Both the position numbers and the translations under genes were made by a program. Positions 1 to 8,406 of a stretch of 64,000 bases of DNA are shown one piece after another. How positions within the stretch are numbered: position 1 is the first letter of the stretch; each line of letters begins with the position of its first letter. This stretch comes from an uncultured Acetobacteraceae bacterium (GTDB lineage: Bacteria; Pseudomonadota; Alphaproteobacteria; Acetobacterales; Acetobacteraceae). The stretch is taken from contig CAIVPZ010000057.1 in the NCBI GenBank assembly GCA_903907955.1, positions 78,239 through 142,238 on the forward strand, given 5' to 3'. The notes under the pieces were generated by a model. That model did no database searches and was not told the DNA's origin. It was given only the letters and a program-made list of their open reading frames with translations.

Positions 1-55
1 CGCCACACGAAGTCTTGAATGGGCGATCCGGCCCGGCGCCGGTCAGCGTTGACCT

Positions 56-84
56 GGATCAATGCTGCACCGCAGCATTGATCC
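56..84. promoter_or_regulatory. Perfect 13-bp palindrome, PhaR-like operator candidate
   Basis: The arms at 56-68 and 72-84 are exact reverse complements separated by three bases (ACC). The centre reads CTGC-N3-GCAG, the motif I recall for PhaR-type regulators of polyhydroxyalkanoate genes in alphaproteobacteria. It lies just upstream of a PHA-synthase-related gene. An ATG at 62 falls inside the left arm, which argues against that codon being the start. It could instead be an RNA hairpin in the 5' leader. Confidence 0.5.
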
Positions 85-91
85 GAGACTA

Positions 92-2353
92 ATGAAAAAT
101 CAGAGCAATCATGCTCCTGCGCCAGTCATGGTGGAGAGTCAGGTGACAGAACGGTCCCCAAATACCGGCATGGCAATGCAAGCCTGGAGCGGTTTCGGCC
201 CGGTGCAGGAATACTGGCTCGATGCCTGGCAGCGCTCCATCCTGTTCCTCGACGTGCTGCGTCAGCGCGGCAACGTCATTCATGCGCACAATGCGCGTGC
301 AGTCCCGAACGTGCTCAGCTTCACCCCCGAGGTGCTGTTGGACGGACGCTGCTTCGAGCGACCGGTCAATTACGGCCTGGTGCGGATCGTGCCGCCGCCG
401 GGCGTTTCGGTCGACCCGACCAAGCGGCCGTTCATCGTGTTCGACCCGCGCGCCGGGCATGGCCCGGGCATCGGCGGCATGAAGCACGACAGCGAGATCG
501 GCGTGGCGCTGCAGGCCGGCCACCCGTGCTACTTCGTCGGCTTCCTGCCCGATCCGGTGGCGGGCCAGACGGTCGAGGATGTCTGCCGCGCCGAGGCGGT
601 GTTCGTCGAGGCGGTGGCGGCGCGCCATCCCGCCAGCGATGGCAAGCCGGTGCTGATCGGCAACTGCCAGGCCGGCTGGCAGATCATGATGATGGCGGCG
701 ATGCGGCCGGACCTCGCCGGGCCGATCATGCTGGCCGGCACGCCGCTGTCCTACTGGGCGGGCGTGCACGGCAGGAACCCGATGCGCTATCTCGGCGGCG
801 TGCTCGGCGGCACCTGGCTGACCGCGCTGACCGGCGATCTCGGCCACGGCATCTTCGACGGCGCCCACCTGGTCGCCAACTTCGAATCGCTGGATCCGGC
901 CAACACCCTTTGGAACAAACAGTACAACGTCTATGCGAAGGTCGATACCGAGGCCCCGCGCTACCTGGAATTCGAAACCTGGTTCGGCAGTCCGGTGCTG
1001 CTGAATGCCCAGGAAATGCAATGGATCGCCGATAATCTGTTCGTCGGCAACCGGCTGGCCAGCAGCGCCTTGCATGCCTCCGACGGCGTGCGGCTCGATC
1101 TGCGCAACATCCGCTCGCCGATCGTGGTGTTCTGCTCCTGGGGCGACAACATCACCCCGCCGCAGCAGGCGCTCGGCTGGATCACCGATCTCTATGCCGA
1201 GGACAGCGACATCGTCGCCAATGGCCAGACCATTGTGTACACAATGCACCACAGCATCGGCCATCTCGGCATCTTCGTCTCCGGCAAGGTCGCCATCAAG
1301 GAACATGGCGAGTTCGCCAGCTGCATGGACATGATCGACCTGATGCCGCCGGGCCTCTATGAGGCGGTTATCACCGAAGTCAGCGCGGACATGGCAAATC
1401 CCGAGCTGATCCACGGGCGCTACCTGTTCCGGCTGGAAGCGCGCAGCCTGGCCGACATCCGCGCGCTCGGCGGCAACGACGCCGAGGACGATCTGCGCTT
1501 CGCCGCGGCGGCGCGGCTGTCCGAAGTGAATCTCGGCCTCTACCGGACCCTGGCGGCGCCGGCGATCCGCGCCTTGGTGACCGAACCGGCCGCCGAGGCG
1601 ATGCGCGCGCTGCATCCGAACCGGCTGAGCACCGCCCTGTTCTCCGACCAGAATCCGCTGATGCAGCCGCTCCCGGCGCTCGCCGAGAGCGTGCGCGCGG
1701 CCCGCCAGCCGGTGTCGCCGAACAACCCGCTGCTGGGCATGGAACAGGCGGTGTCGTCCTGGATCACCACCTGGCTGGACGCGTATGGCGCGGCGCGCGA
1801 CATGCTGACCGAGCACCTGTTCCTGACCACCTACGGCGCGCCGGTGCTGCAGGCGGCGCTTGGTCTGGGCATCGACCAGCCGCTGGCCAATCGCACCATC
1901 GAGCGCGACCTGGTGCGCGAGGCGACCGAGGCGCGGCGGCGGGCCGAACTCGAAACGCGGTTCGAGGCCGGCGGGCTTGCCGAAGCGACCATCCGCGCCC
2001 TGATCTACATCCGCCTGCCCGAACGCAGCGCCGACGAGCGCGGCTTCGTCGCCGCCCAGGCGATCCGCCAGATGCGCCCACCCGGGCAGCGGCTCAGCCT
2101 GCCCCGGCTGAAGGAACTGTTCAGCGAGCAGTTCCTGTTTCTCCGGCTCGATCCGGAGCGGGCGGTTGGCGCCATTCCGGCGCTGCTGGCCCGTGACCCC
2201 GCGCAGCGGCAGGCGGCACATGCCCTGGTGCGGCGCCTCGCCGGCGCTGCCGGCGATCTGACACCGGAAGGGACGCAACGCCTCGCCCGCATCGAGGCGA
2301 TCTTCGGCGGGGCGGAGCAGGCGCTGCCCAAAGGGGAGATGGCCAGTGCCTGA
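92..2353 (+). CDS. DUF3141 family protein (PHA synthase-related alpha/beta hydrolase)
   Basis: About 753 residues. The protein resembles the DUF3141 family, often named poly(3-hydroxyalkanoate) synthetase-like. The N-terminal half has an alpha/beta-hydrolase look: a PFIVFDPRAGHGPGIGG segment, then GNCQAGWQ around residues 188-195 where a lipase-box nucleophile would be expected. That box has Cys (NCQAG), as PHA synthases do. The C-terminal half is helical and Arg/Ala-rich without a recognised domain. The ATG at 62 lies inside a palindrome, so ATG 92 is preferred; ATG 128 is also possible and none has a good ribosome site. Two acetoacetate-decarboxylase-fold genes follow on the same strand after 88 bases, which fits a role in PHB or acetoacetate turnover. 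Its biochemical reaction is not established. Confidence 0.8.
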   Translation: MKNQSNHAPAPVMVESQVTERSPNTGMAMQAWSGFGPVQEYWLDAWQRSILFLDVLRQRGNVIHAHNARAVPNVLSFTPEVLLDGRCFERPVNYGLVRIVPPPGVSVDPTKRPFIVFDPRAGHGPGIGGMKHDSEIGVALQAGHPCYFVGFLPDPVAGQTVEDVCRAEAVFVEAVAARHPASDGKPVLIGNCQAGWQIMMMAAMRPDLAGPIMLAGTPLSYWAGVHGRNPMRYLGGVLGGTWLTALTGDLGHGIFDGAHLVANFESLDPANTLWNKQYNVYAKVDTEAPRYLEFETWFGSPVLLNAQEMQWIADNLFVGNRLASSALHASDGVRLDLRNIRSPIVVFCSWGDNITPPQQALGWITDLYAEDSDIVANGQTIVYTMHHSIGHLGIFVSGKVAIKEHGEFASCMDMIDLMPPGLYEAVITEVSADMANPELIHGRYLFRLEARSLADIRALGGNDAEDDLRFAAAARLSEVNLGLYRTLAAPAIRALVTEPAAEAMRALHPNRLSTALFSDQNPLMQPLPALAESVRAARQPVSPNNPLLGMEQAVSSWITTWLDAYGAARDMLTEHLFLTTYGAPVLQAALGLGIDQPLANRTIERDLVREATEARRRAELETRFEAGGLAEATIRALIYIRLPERSADERGFVAAQAIRQMRPPGQRLSLPRLKELFSEQFLFLRLDPERAVGAIPALLARDPAQRQAAHALVRRLAGAAGDLTPEGTQRLARIEAIFGGAEQALPKGEMASA

Positions 2354-2441
2354 CGATCAGCGGCCTGATGATCGCGAGGGGGCGGCCCTTCGCCGTTGAG
2401 CCGGGCGGCCTGGGACGCAAGGATTTCGGGAGGCGCACCGC

Positions 2442-3185
2442 ATGAAAACCGGGCAGATCCGCCGAACCGCCAGCGCGATGCCGCTGACCGCGCCGTCCTA
2501 TCCGGTCGGGCCGCACCGGTTCATCGGCCGCGAGTTTCTCCCCATCACCTACCGCACCGACCCTGACGCGCTGGAACAGGTGGTGCCGGAGCCGCTGCGC
2601 CCCGCCGGAGCGACGGTGCTGTTTCAGTTCGGGCGCATGCCCGACAGCACCGGCTTCGGCCACCATGCCGGATCGGCGCAGGTGATCCCGGTGCGGCGCG
2701 CCGGCAGCGACGAGGTCGGCGGCTACATCCACGCCATGTATTCCGATGCCCATCAGCCGATCGCCGGCGGACGCGAGCTGTGGGGGTTCCCGCAGAAGCT
2801 GGCGGCGCCGTCGCTCACGGTCGCGCGGGACACGCTGGTGGGCCGGCTGGATTTCGGGCCAGTGCGCGTCGCCACCGGCACGATGGGGTTCAAGCACCGG
2901 GCGCTGGCCGCCGAAGCCGCGCTGGCGGGGCTGCTTCAGCCAGGCTTCCTGCTGAAGATCATTCCGCATGTCGATGGCACGCCACGCATCTGCGAACTGG
3001 TCAGCATCCGCTTCACCGATCTCGTGTTCAAGGGCGGCTGGACCGGGCCGGCGGCGCTGGCGCTGCACCCGCACGCGCTGGCGCCGGTTGCCGGCCTGCC
3101 GGTGCGCGAGGTGATCGCCGCCGTGCACGTGATCGCCGACCTGACGCTCGAGCTCGGCGAGGTCGTCCACGACTACCTGGCATGA
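2442..3185 (+). CDS. Acetoacetate decarboxylase-like protein lacking catalytic residues
   Basis: 247 residues over the full ADC fold, about the length of the clostridial enzyme (244). It has a strong GGGAGG ribosome site at 2428-2433. It aligns end to end with the next gene. The canonical Schiff-base lysine in the GFPKK motif is Gln118 here (GFPQK). The two active-site glutamates are also changed: Q62 in FQF, and G77 where the usual TESGQ reads AGSAQ. Arg30 is kept. From established ADC chemistry it should not decarboxylate acetoacetate by the Schiff-base route. It may be a binding protein, a partner subunit or an enzyme with another activity, as seen elsewhere in the ADC superfamily. Its TGA overlaps a possible ATG at 3182. 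Confidence 0.85.
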   Translation: MKTGQIRRTASAMPLTAPSYPVGPHRFIGREFLPITYRTDPDALEQVVPEPLRPAGATVLFQFGRMPDSTGFGHHAGSAQVIPVRRAGSDEVGGYIHAMYSDAHQPIAGGRELWGFPQKLAAPSLTVARDTLVGRLDFGPVRVATGTMGFKHRALAAEAALAGLLQPGFLLKIIPHVDGTPRICELVSIRFTDLVFKGGWTGPAALALHPHALAPVAGLPVREVIAAVHVIADLTLELGEVVHDYLA

Positions 3186-3199
3186 AGGGGTCCGCCGCC

Positions 3200-3955
3200 A
3201 TGAAAGCCGACACCGTCCGCGCCACCGCCTTTGCGATGCCGCTCACCAGCCCGTCCTATCCGCCGGGTCCGTATCGGTTCGTCGATCGTGAATTCATGAT
3301 CATCACCTACCGCACCGACCCGGAGGCGCTGCGCCGCGTGGTGCCCGAGCCGCTGGAGATCGTCGAGCCGCTGGTGAAATACGAGTTCATCCGTATGCCG
3401 GACAGCACCGGGTTCGGCGACTATACCGAGTCCGGCCAGGTGATTCCGGTGCGCCTGCCGGACGGACATGGCGGCGGCCAGACCGGCGGCTATGTGCATG
3501 CGATGTTCCTCGACGATGATCCGCCGATCGCCGGCGGGCGGGAATTGTGGGGCTTTCCCAAGAAGCTGGCCAACCCGGTGCTGCGGGTGGAGCATGACAC
3601 GCTGGTCGGCACGCTGGATTTCGGCCCGGTGCGCATCGCCACCGGCACGATGGGCTACAAGCACCGCGCGGTGCCGGAACAGACCATCCTGCGCGCGCTG
3701 GCGGAGCCGGGCTTCCTGCTGAAGATCATCCCGCACGTGAACGGCACGCCGCGCATTTGCGAACTGGTCCGCTACTACCTGCGCGACCTTGTGTTCAAGG
3801 GCGGCTGGACCGGTCCCGCCGCGCTGGAACTGCACCCGCATGCGCTGGCGCCGGTCGCCGACCTGCCGGTGCTGGAGGTGGTTTCGGCGGTCCACCTGAT
3901 CGCCGATCTCACGCTCGGTCTCGGCGAGGTGGTGCACGACTATCTGGCCGACTGA
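3200..3955 (+). CDS. adc: Acetoacetate decarboxylase
   Basis: 251 residues. It converts acetoacetate to acetone and CO2 in the cytosol. All landmark residues of the clostridial enzyme can be placed: Arg30, Glu62 (YEF), Glu77 (YTESGQ), and the lysine pair K121-K122 in [10 protein letters not shown], with K121 the expected Schiff-base residue. ATG 3200 is chosen because the N-terminus [15 protein letters not shown] matches the upstream paralogue and GAAGGGG at 3184-3190 is a good ribosome site. An ATG at 3182 in the same frame overlaps the previous stop. Located behind a DUF3141 gene, it probably drains acetoacetate from ketone-body or PHB metabolism. The pair looks like an old tandem duplication. 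Confidence 0.9.
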   Translation: MKADTVRATAFAMPLTSPSYPPGPYRFVDREFMIITYRTDPEALRRVVPEPLEIVEPLVKYEFIRMPDSTGFGDYTESGQVIPVRLPDGHGGGQTGGYVHAMFLDDDPPIAGGRELWGFPKKLANPVLRVEHDTLVGTLDFGPVRIATGTMGYKHRAVPEQTILRALAEPGFLLKIIPHVNGTPRICELVRYYLRDLVFKGGWTGPAALELHPHALAPVADLPVLEVVSAVHLIADLTLGLGEVVHDYLAD

Positions 3956-4053
3956 GCAGTTACGGCCGGTCTGCGAAAAGCCGATAGGTATCCCCGGCCG
4001 GGGCGGCTATACGCGGCCTCCCCCGAACGCCGCCGCAGACCGAGCCCCGCACC

Positions 4054-5052
4054 GTGATCGCAGCCGACCTCCTTGCCGCCGCGACCGATCCGGTTGCCAG
4101 GGCCACCACCGACCGGATCCCCGGTGCAGTTGTCGGCGTCGTGACGATAACCGGCGACCGCGCGGCGAACGCGCTCGGCCTGGCGCAGCGCGAACCGGAC
4201 GCGGCGCCGATGCGGCGCGACACCTGGTTCGACCTCGCCTCATTGACCAAAGTGCTGTTCACCGCCCCCGCCATCCTCCGCCTGGTGGCGCATGGGCGCA
4301 TCGCGCTGGATGACGCGCTGACGGTGGCGATCCCCGACCTGCGGCAATACGATCCGGCGGCGCCGGAACGCCGGCTGACCTTTCGCCAGTGCCTCAGCCA
4401 CCAGACCCACCTGCCGGCGGTCGAGCCGCTGTACACCTATGGTCAGGACCCGGCGACATTGCGGGCCTTCATCCTGCAACGGGTCTGGCAGGCCGGGCCT
4501 GCGGTCTATTCCGACATCAATTTCATGCTGCTGGGCATCGCCATCGAGCGGCTGACGGGCCACCCGCTCGGCGCGCAGCCTTTGCCCGCCGGCCTGTCGT
4601 TCTGTCCCGACCCGGCCGCCTGCGCGGCGACCGAGCGCTGCACCTGGCGCGGCCGGGTGCTGCGCGGCGAGGTGCATGACGAGAACGCCTTCGCGCTCGG
4701 CGGCGCGGCCGGCCATGCCGGGCTGTTCGGCACCATCGACGCCGTGCTCGACGCGGCCCAGGGCCTGCTGCAGGGCGCCGAGCCGGCGCTGGCCGGCATC
4801 CGGGCGCGGCAATCGGCCACCCGCACCCTGGGGTGGCAGGCGCGGCATGATGGATGGTCCGGCGGCACCACGTGTTCGGATGAGACCATCGGTCACACCG
4901 GCTTCACCGGCACCGGGGTGTGGATCGATTTCGGCCGTGGGATTGCCTGGGCGCTGCTGACCAACCGGGTGCATCCGACGCGCCACCGCGACACCGGCAT
5001 CGACGACCTGCGCCGCCGTGTCGGCACCCTGATCGCCGGCGCCGCGCAGTGA
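4054..5052 (+). CDS. Beta-lactamase family serine hydrolase
   Basis: 332 residues from a GTG start. It has class C beta-lactamase/DD-peptidase hallmarks: the SxxK nucleophile motif at Ser63-Lys66 (ASLTK), a YSD at residues 152-154 in place of Y-x-N, and a GHTG motif near the C-terminus replacing KTG. Such proteins act on peptidoglycan, D-amino-acid peptides or esters; the substrate cannot be told from sequence. No clear signal peptide is visible, so it may be cytosolic, for example in cell-wall recycling. The stop codon overlaps the GTG of the next gene, a probable D,D- or L,D-peptidase, suggesting translational coupling and a shared wall-related job. Confidence 0.8.
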   Translation: MIAADLLAAATDPVARATTDRIPGAVVGVVTITGDRAANALGLAQREPDAAPMRRDTWFDLASLTKVLFTAPAILRLVAHGRIALDDALTVAIPDLRQYDPAAPERRLTFRQCLSHQTHLPAVEPLYTYGQDPATLRAFILQRVWQAGPAVYSDINFMLLGIAIERLTGHPLGAQPLPAGLSFCPDPAACAATERCTWRGRVLRGEVHDENAFALGGAAGHAGLFGTIDAVLDAAQGLLQGAEPALAGIRARQSATRTLGWQARHDGWSGGTTCSDETIGHTGFTGTGVWIDFGRGIAWALLTNRVHPTRHRDTGIDDLRRRVGTLIAGAAQ

Positions 5053-5852
5053 CCCCCGTACGATGGAAACGCGGCGCGGCAGCCATGCTGCTGCTGGCCG
5101 GCGTTGCCGCCCCGATCGCCGGTGCCCGCGCGGCGGGGCCGGTGGATGCGCTGCTGCACGCCTATCCCGATTCGCTGGCGGGCTTCGACGGTACCGACCT
5201 GATCTGGCGCGACGGCACCCATATGCCGGTCGGCATCGGGCGGCCGGAGCGGAGCCCGGAGGAACAGTTGCGCGACGGTTCCATCCTCGATCAGTTGCGG
5301 CTGCCCTACCCGGCCGGCGCGGCGTTGCTGCCGGCACCCGAGGACGACCCGGGCCGGGTTCGCAACCGGGCGTTCTTCGCCAAGATGTACGGCGATTGCT
5401 GGACCGGCGCGGTCGCCCCGAAGCTCGCGCGGGTGGTGTGGCTGCCGCGGACCTGGGGCCACACCGTCAGCATCACCACGGTGAACGGCGTGGATCGCCG
5501 GCTGGCGGCGATCTCGCGCGAACTCGATGACCTGCCGGCGGAGGACAAGAAATACCTGTATCCGCTGGGCGGCAGCTATGTTTGCCGGACCGTGGCCGAC
5601 ACTGGTCAGCCCAGCCAGCATGCTGCCGGCGCGGCGATCGACATCAACCCGGCCTATTCGGATTACTGGCTGTGGCGGCGGCCCCGCGGTCACGTGCCTG
5701 TCTATGCCAACCGCATCCCGCAGGAGATCGTGACCATTTTCGAACGGCATGGTTTCATCTGGGGCGGCAGGTGGGCGCATTTCGACACGATGCACTTCGA
5801 ATACCGGCCGGAACTGCTGCACTACGATCCCAGCGTTGCGGATGTGCCGTAA
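5049..5852 (+). CDS. Secreted M15-family metallopeptidase
   Basis: 267 residues if translation starts at GTG 5049, overlapping the previous stop by four bases; ATG 5085 is an in-frame alternative. The N-terminus is a signal peptide (basic start, MLLLAGVAAPIAGARA). Zinc-site motifs of M15 D-Ala-D-Ala carboxypeptidases are visible: H191 and D198 in SQHAAGAAID and H249 in HFDTMHFE. It should act in the periplasm, trimming peptidoglycan stem peptides or their fragments. With the upstream serine hydrolase it forms a small wall-turnover operon. The exact peptide specificity is unknown. Confidence 0.85.
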   Translation: MTPVRWKRGAAAMLLLAGVAAPIAGARAAGPVDALLHAYPDSLAGFDGTDLIWRDGTHMPVGIGRPERSPEEQLRDGSILDQLRLPYPAGAALLPAPEDDPGRVRNRAFFAKMYGDCWTGAVAPKLARVVWLPRTWGHTVSITTVNGVDRRLAAISRELDDLPAEDKKYLYPLGGSYVCRTVADTGQPSQHAAGAAIDINPAYSDYWLWRRPRGHVPVYANRIPQEIVTIFERHGFIWGGRWAHFDTMHFEYRPELLHYDPSVADVP

Positions 5853-5863
5853 TACAGCGCTGG

Positions 5864-6000
5864 TCAGGGAAATTTCGATTGTTTTTCAAGCTCTGAGCGC
5901 AGCGAAGCTCGCCCCCCTGGCTTCGCTTCTGGAATCATCGGCTCGATCAGCGTCCATTCCTGATCAGTCAGGTCACTCAGGTAGCGCAGCTTGCCACGGT
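5864..6000 (-). pseudogene. IS5-type transposase N-terminal remnant
   Basis: On the minus strand the translation includes KLRYLSDLTDQEWTLIEPMI followed by PEAKPGGR, the conserved N-terminal helix-turn-helix segment of IS5-group transposases. The similarity stops after about 30 residues at the GGR and no catalytic DDE domain follows. Upstream sequence (6000-6076) is unrelated. No terminal inverted repeats were recognised. It is a scar of an old insertion. Confidence 0.6.
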
Positions 6001-6136
6001 CGTGCCGAGCACGGTTCCCGCCATATCCACTTCGGCGGCCTCCTGCGAATCGGACCGCAGCCAGCGCATCAAACATGATTCGAATTCAAGATGTTCTCTG
6101 GACAGGCACTTAGCAAAAGGTTACATTCACCGATAT

Positions 6137-6161
6137 GTGATTGCAAAGTCCCCGCAATCAC
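6137..6161. promoter_or_regulatory. Inverted repeat ahead of unknown gene
   Basis: GTGATTGC at 6137-6144 and GCAATCAC at 6154-6161 form a perfect 8-bp inverted repeat with a 9-base spacer. A further copy of ATGTGATT (6135-6142) recurs in the same orientation at 6166-6173. The cluster lies about 80 bases before the ATG of the next gene, a plausible operator. There is no T-run, so a terminator is less likely. Confidence 0.35.
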
Positions 6162-6241
6162 GGAGATGTGATTTCGTTTGACGTGGAACGCGGGCCGCAC
6201 TGGCTTTTCCGGCTGCGGTTGCCCGGTCCCGGAGGAAGGGC

Positions 6242-6601
6242 ATGAACCCCATCGAGGAACTGCACCAGCCATTCGGACTGGCCGCGGCCGAGGCAGTCGC
6301 TGGAGCGGATGACGGCCTGGAGCAGGATCTGGGGCTGCCGCCGGTTTCGGACAGCTTTGTGCTGGATATGCTCGCCGCCGTTGCCGAGATGGCGCTGCGC
6401 AGCAAGCGCCGGCAGGCCGACCTTGACGCCGCCATGCGCCATGTCGGCATCAAGGCAGGGTCTGCCTGGCGGCTGGCCGCGCTGGAGCGGCTGCGCATCA
6501 ATGGCTACGTCGACAAGGTGGTTATGCTGAGCGATGGCGGGGTGCTGCTGTCGGTGACCGCGCCCGGCCTCGACCGTTTGGGCGGCATCCGGTCGCGCTG
6601 A
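6242..6601 (+). CDS. Small hypothetical protein, possible winged helix
   Basis: 119 residues starting at an ATG with a strong GGAGGAAG ribosome site just before it (6232-6239). The protein is mixed alpha/beta with no signal or membrane segment. The C-terminal half (residues 55-115: a charged helix, then a helix with WRLAALERLRINGYVDKV, then a beta-rich LLSVTAPGLDRL) has the layout of a winged-helix DNA-binding domain; that is an inference from pattern only. It stands alone, transcribed away from the transposase scar and converging on the rubrerythrin gene. No function is assigned. Confidence 0.65.
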   Translation: MNPIEELHQPFGLAAAEAVAGADDGLEQDLGLPPVSDSFVLDMLAAVAEMALRSKRRQADLDAAMRHVGIKAGSAWRLAALERLRINGYVDKVVMLSDGGVLLSVTAPGLDRLGGIRSR

Positions 6602-6613
6602 CCGGACGGCACC

Positions 6614-6677
6614 AACCCGCGGATTGTTCTGGTGTGCGTTTGCGCCAGCCGACGCGCACGCCCGGCGCCAGCGGGTT
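6614..6677. terminator. Inverted repeat between convergent genes
   Basis: AACCCGC at 6614-6620 pairs with GCGGGTT at 6671-6677, and inside it GTGCG near 6633 can pair with CGCAC near 6655. It fills the gap between two convergent genes and overlaps the rubrerythrin stop codon. It could act as a bidirectional stop structure, but there is no T-run. Confidence 0.3.
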
Positions 6678-7095
6678 ACTTCAGTTCGTCCAACGCCTGC
6701 TGGAACCGCACAGTATGCGAGCGCTCCGCCTTGGCAAGCGTTTCGAACCACTCGGCGATATCGTCGAAGCCCTCCTGGCGGGCGGTGTGGGCCATGCCGG
6801 GATACAGCTCGGTGGCCTCACGCGTCTCGCCGGCGATCGCCGCCGCCAGGTTTTCGCGGGTCCCGCCGAACGGCATGCCGGTGGCCGGATCGCCCACCGC
6901 CTCCAGGAACTCCAGGTGTCCGAACGCATGCCCGGTCTCGCCATCCGCGGTCGAGCGGAACATCGCGGCGACATCGTTGTAGCCTTCCACATCCGCCTTC
7001 CGGGCGAAATAGAGGTAGCGGCGGCTGGCCTGGCTTTTGCCGGCGAAAGCGGATTTCAGGTTCGCTTCGGTCCGGGTTCCGTTCAGTGCAGCCAC
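6676..7095 (-). CDS. Rubrerythrin family diiron protein, rubredoxin domain absent
   Basis: 139 residues from a GTG start preceded by AGGAGGGG. It is a four-helix ferritin-like domain matching rubrerythrin, which reduces peroxide in the cytosol, but without the C-terminal rubredoxin domain. Diiron ligands visible are E53 and H56 (GETGH), E90 and E93 (GETRE), and E124 and H127 (ERSH). The first-helix ligand, normally Glu in AGESQA, is Lys20 here (AGKSQAS). Peroxidase activity would therefore need a changed site, or this is a subfamily trait. It needs an external electron donor. The gene stands alone and converges on a small unknown gene. Confidence 0.85.
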   Translation of the reverse strand: MAALNGTRTEANLKSAFAGKSQASRRYLYFARKADVEGYNDVAAMFRSTADGETGHAFGHLEFLEAVGDPATGMPFGGTRENLAAAIAGETREATELYPGMAHTARQEGFDDIAEWFETLAKAERSHTVRFQQALDELK

Positions 7096-7215
7096 CTGCC
7101 CCTCCTTCTGCGGACGATCTCGTTTCCGAGGGCGTCATATCGCGCCTTTGAAACGGGAACATGCCCCAGATGACACACACCTGTATAGCAGCGCCCGCAC
7201 ACCGCCCGGCGCGGC

Positions 7216-8406
7216 TCAACCGCCGGCCAGGGCTTCCATGGCCGCCTCGACGCCGCCCGCGCCATGCGGCACGCCGTTGCGCCGGAGCGCCATTTCCACC
7301 ACCGCCAGCGTGCCCAGGATCATTGGCTCGTTGAGGTCGCCCATGTGGCCGATGCGGAACACCCGGCCCGCCAGTGCCCCGAGTCCGGTGCCAAGCGCCA
7401 CGTTGTAGCGGTCCAGCGCGGTGCGCCGCACGGCTTCGGCATCGTGGCCCGGCGGCATCAGCACCGCGGTGACGGAGCCGGAACAGCGCGCCGGATTGGT
7501 GCAGAACAGCTGCGGGCCGTCGTTGCGCGACCAGCGCTGCACGCAGCCCCGCACCGCCTCGGCCAGGCGGGCGTGGCGGGCAAAGACGTGCTCGAGCCCC
7601 TCCTCCTCCAGCAGCAGCCGCAGCGATTCGCGCAGGCCGTAGAACAGCGAGGTCGGCGCCGTGCCGATGAAGCTGCGGTGCGGCCGCGACAGCATGTTCG
7701 ACCAGTGCAGGTAGGATTTCGGCAGCGTCGATCCCGCATGCGCCGCCAGCGCCTTGGCCGAGACGCCGGTGAAGGCCAGGCCGGTCGGCAGCATCAGCCC
7801 CTTCTGGCTGCCGCCGACGGCACAATCCACGCCCCATTCGTCGAAGCGGAAATCGATCGAGCCGAGCGACGAAATGGTGTCCACCAGCAGCAGCGCCGGA
7901 TGGCCGGTGTCGTCCAGCGCGGCGCGGATATCGGCCGGATGCAGCATCACCCCGGTGGAGGTCTCGTTGTGCACCGCGCACACCGCCTTGATGGCATGCG
8001 CGGTGTCGGCGGCCAGCGCGGCCCGCACGGCAGCGATGTCCGCGCCGTGCCGCCAGTCGGACTCCAGTATCCGGGTGCGCAGCCCGAGGTCGCGGGCCAT
8101 CTTGCCCCAGCCCTGGGAGAAGATGCCGATCTCCGGCACCAGCAGCAGGTCGCCGGCCGAGAACAGGTTGACCAGGCTTGCCTCCCAGGCGGCATGGCCG
8201 GAACCGGTGTAGAAAATCACGTCCTGGCGGGTCTTCAGCAGCCGCTTCATGCCGGCGACGCAGTTCTGATAGACGGCCATGAAGTCGGCGCTGTTGTAGT
8301 CGATGCTCGGATGCGCCACCGCATGCAGGATGGAGTCCGGAATGTTGGTCGGGCCCGGGTTGGCGAAGAACAGCCGCCCCCGCGGCTTCCGGACGGTTTC
8401 GGTCAT
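7216..8406 (-). CDS. Class V aminotransferase, probable serine-glyoxylate aminotransferase
   Basis: 396 residues from ATG 8406, which has GGAG eight bases upstream; a GTG nine bases earlier is less likely. It is a fold-type I PLP enzyme with the pyridoxal lysine in GGSQKGLMLP. The N-terminus FFANPGPTNIP and the segment YTGSGHAAWEASLVNL are typical of alanine/serine-glyoxylate aminotransferases (SgaA). These make glycine and hydroxypyruvate from serine and glyoxylate in the serine cycle or photorespiratory salvage. No other serine-cycle gene is nearby, so the physiological role is inferred only from the family. Confidence 0.8.
   Translation of the reverse strand: MTETVRKPRGRLFFANPGPTNIPDSILHAVAHPSIDYNSADFMAVYQNCVAGMKRLLKTRQDVIFYTGSGHAAWEASLVNLFSAGDLLLVPEIGIFSQGWGKMARDLGLRTRILESDWRHGADIAAVRAALAADTAHAIKAVCAVHNETSTGVMLHPADIRAALDDTGHPALLLVDTISSLGSIDFRFDEWGVDCAVGGSQKGLMLPTGLAFTGVSAKALAAHAGSTLPKSYLHWSNMLSRPHRSFIGTAPTSLFYGLRESLRLLLEEEGLEHVFARHARLAEAVRGCVQRWSRNDGPQLFCTNPARCSGSVTAVLMPPGHDAEAVRRTALDRYNVALGTGLGALAGRVFRIGHMGDLNEPMILGTLAVVEMALRRNGVPHGAGGVEAAMEALAGG

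Noticed and set aside
62..91. ATG 62 as start of the DUF3141 gene
   Set aside because: It lies inside the left arm of a perfect palindrome and has no ribosome site; ATG 92 is better placed.
89..2278. A 729-codon open frame antisense to the DUF3141 gene, and similar long antisense frames (for example 17000-19288, 39605-41179, 48003-50387, 59459-61678 beyond hpnM)
   Set aside because: In DNA of about 70% GC the complementary frame of a real gene stays open for long. These translate to Arg/His/Gln/Pro-rich text with no domain, and the sense strand has a convincing family match.
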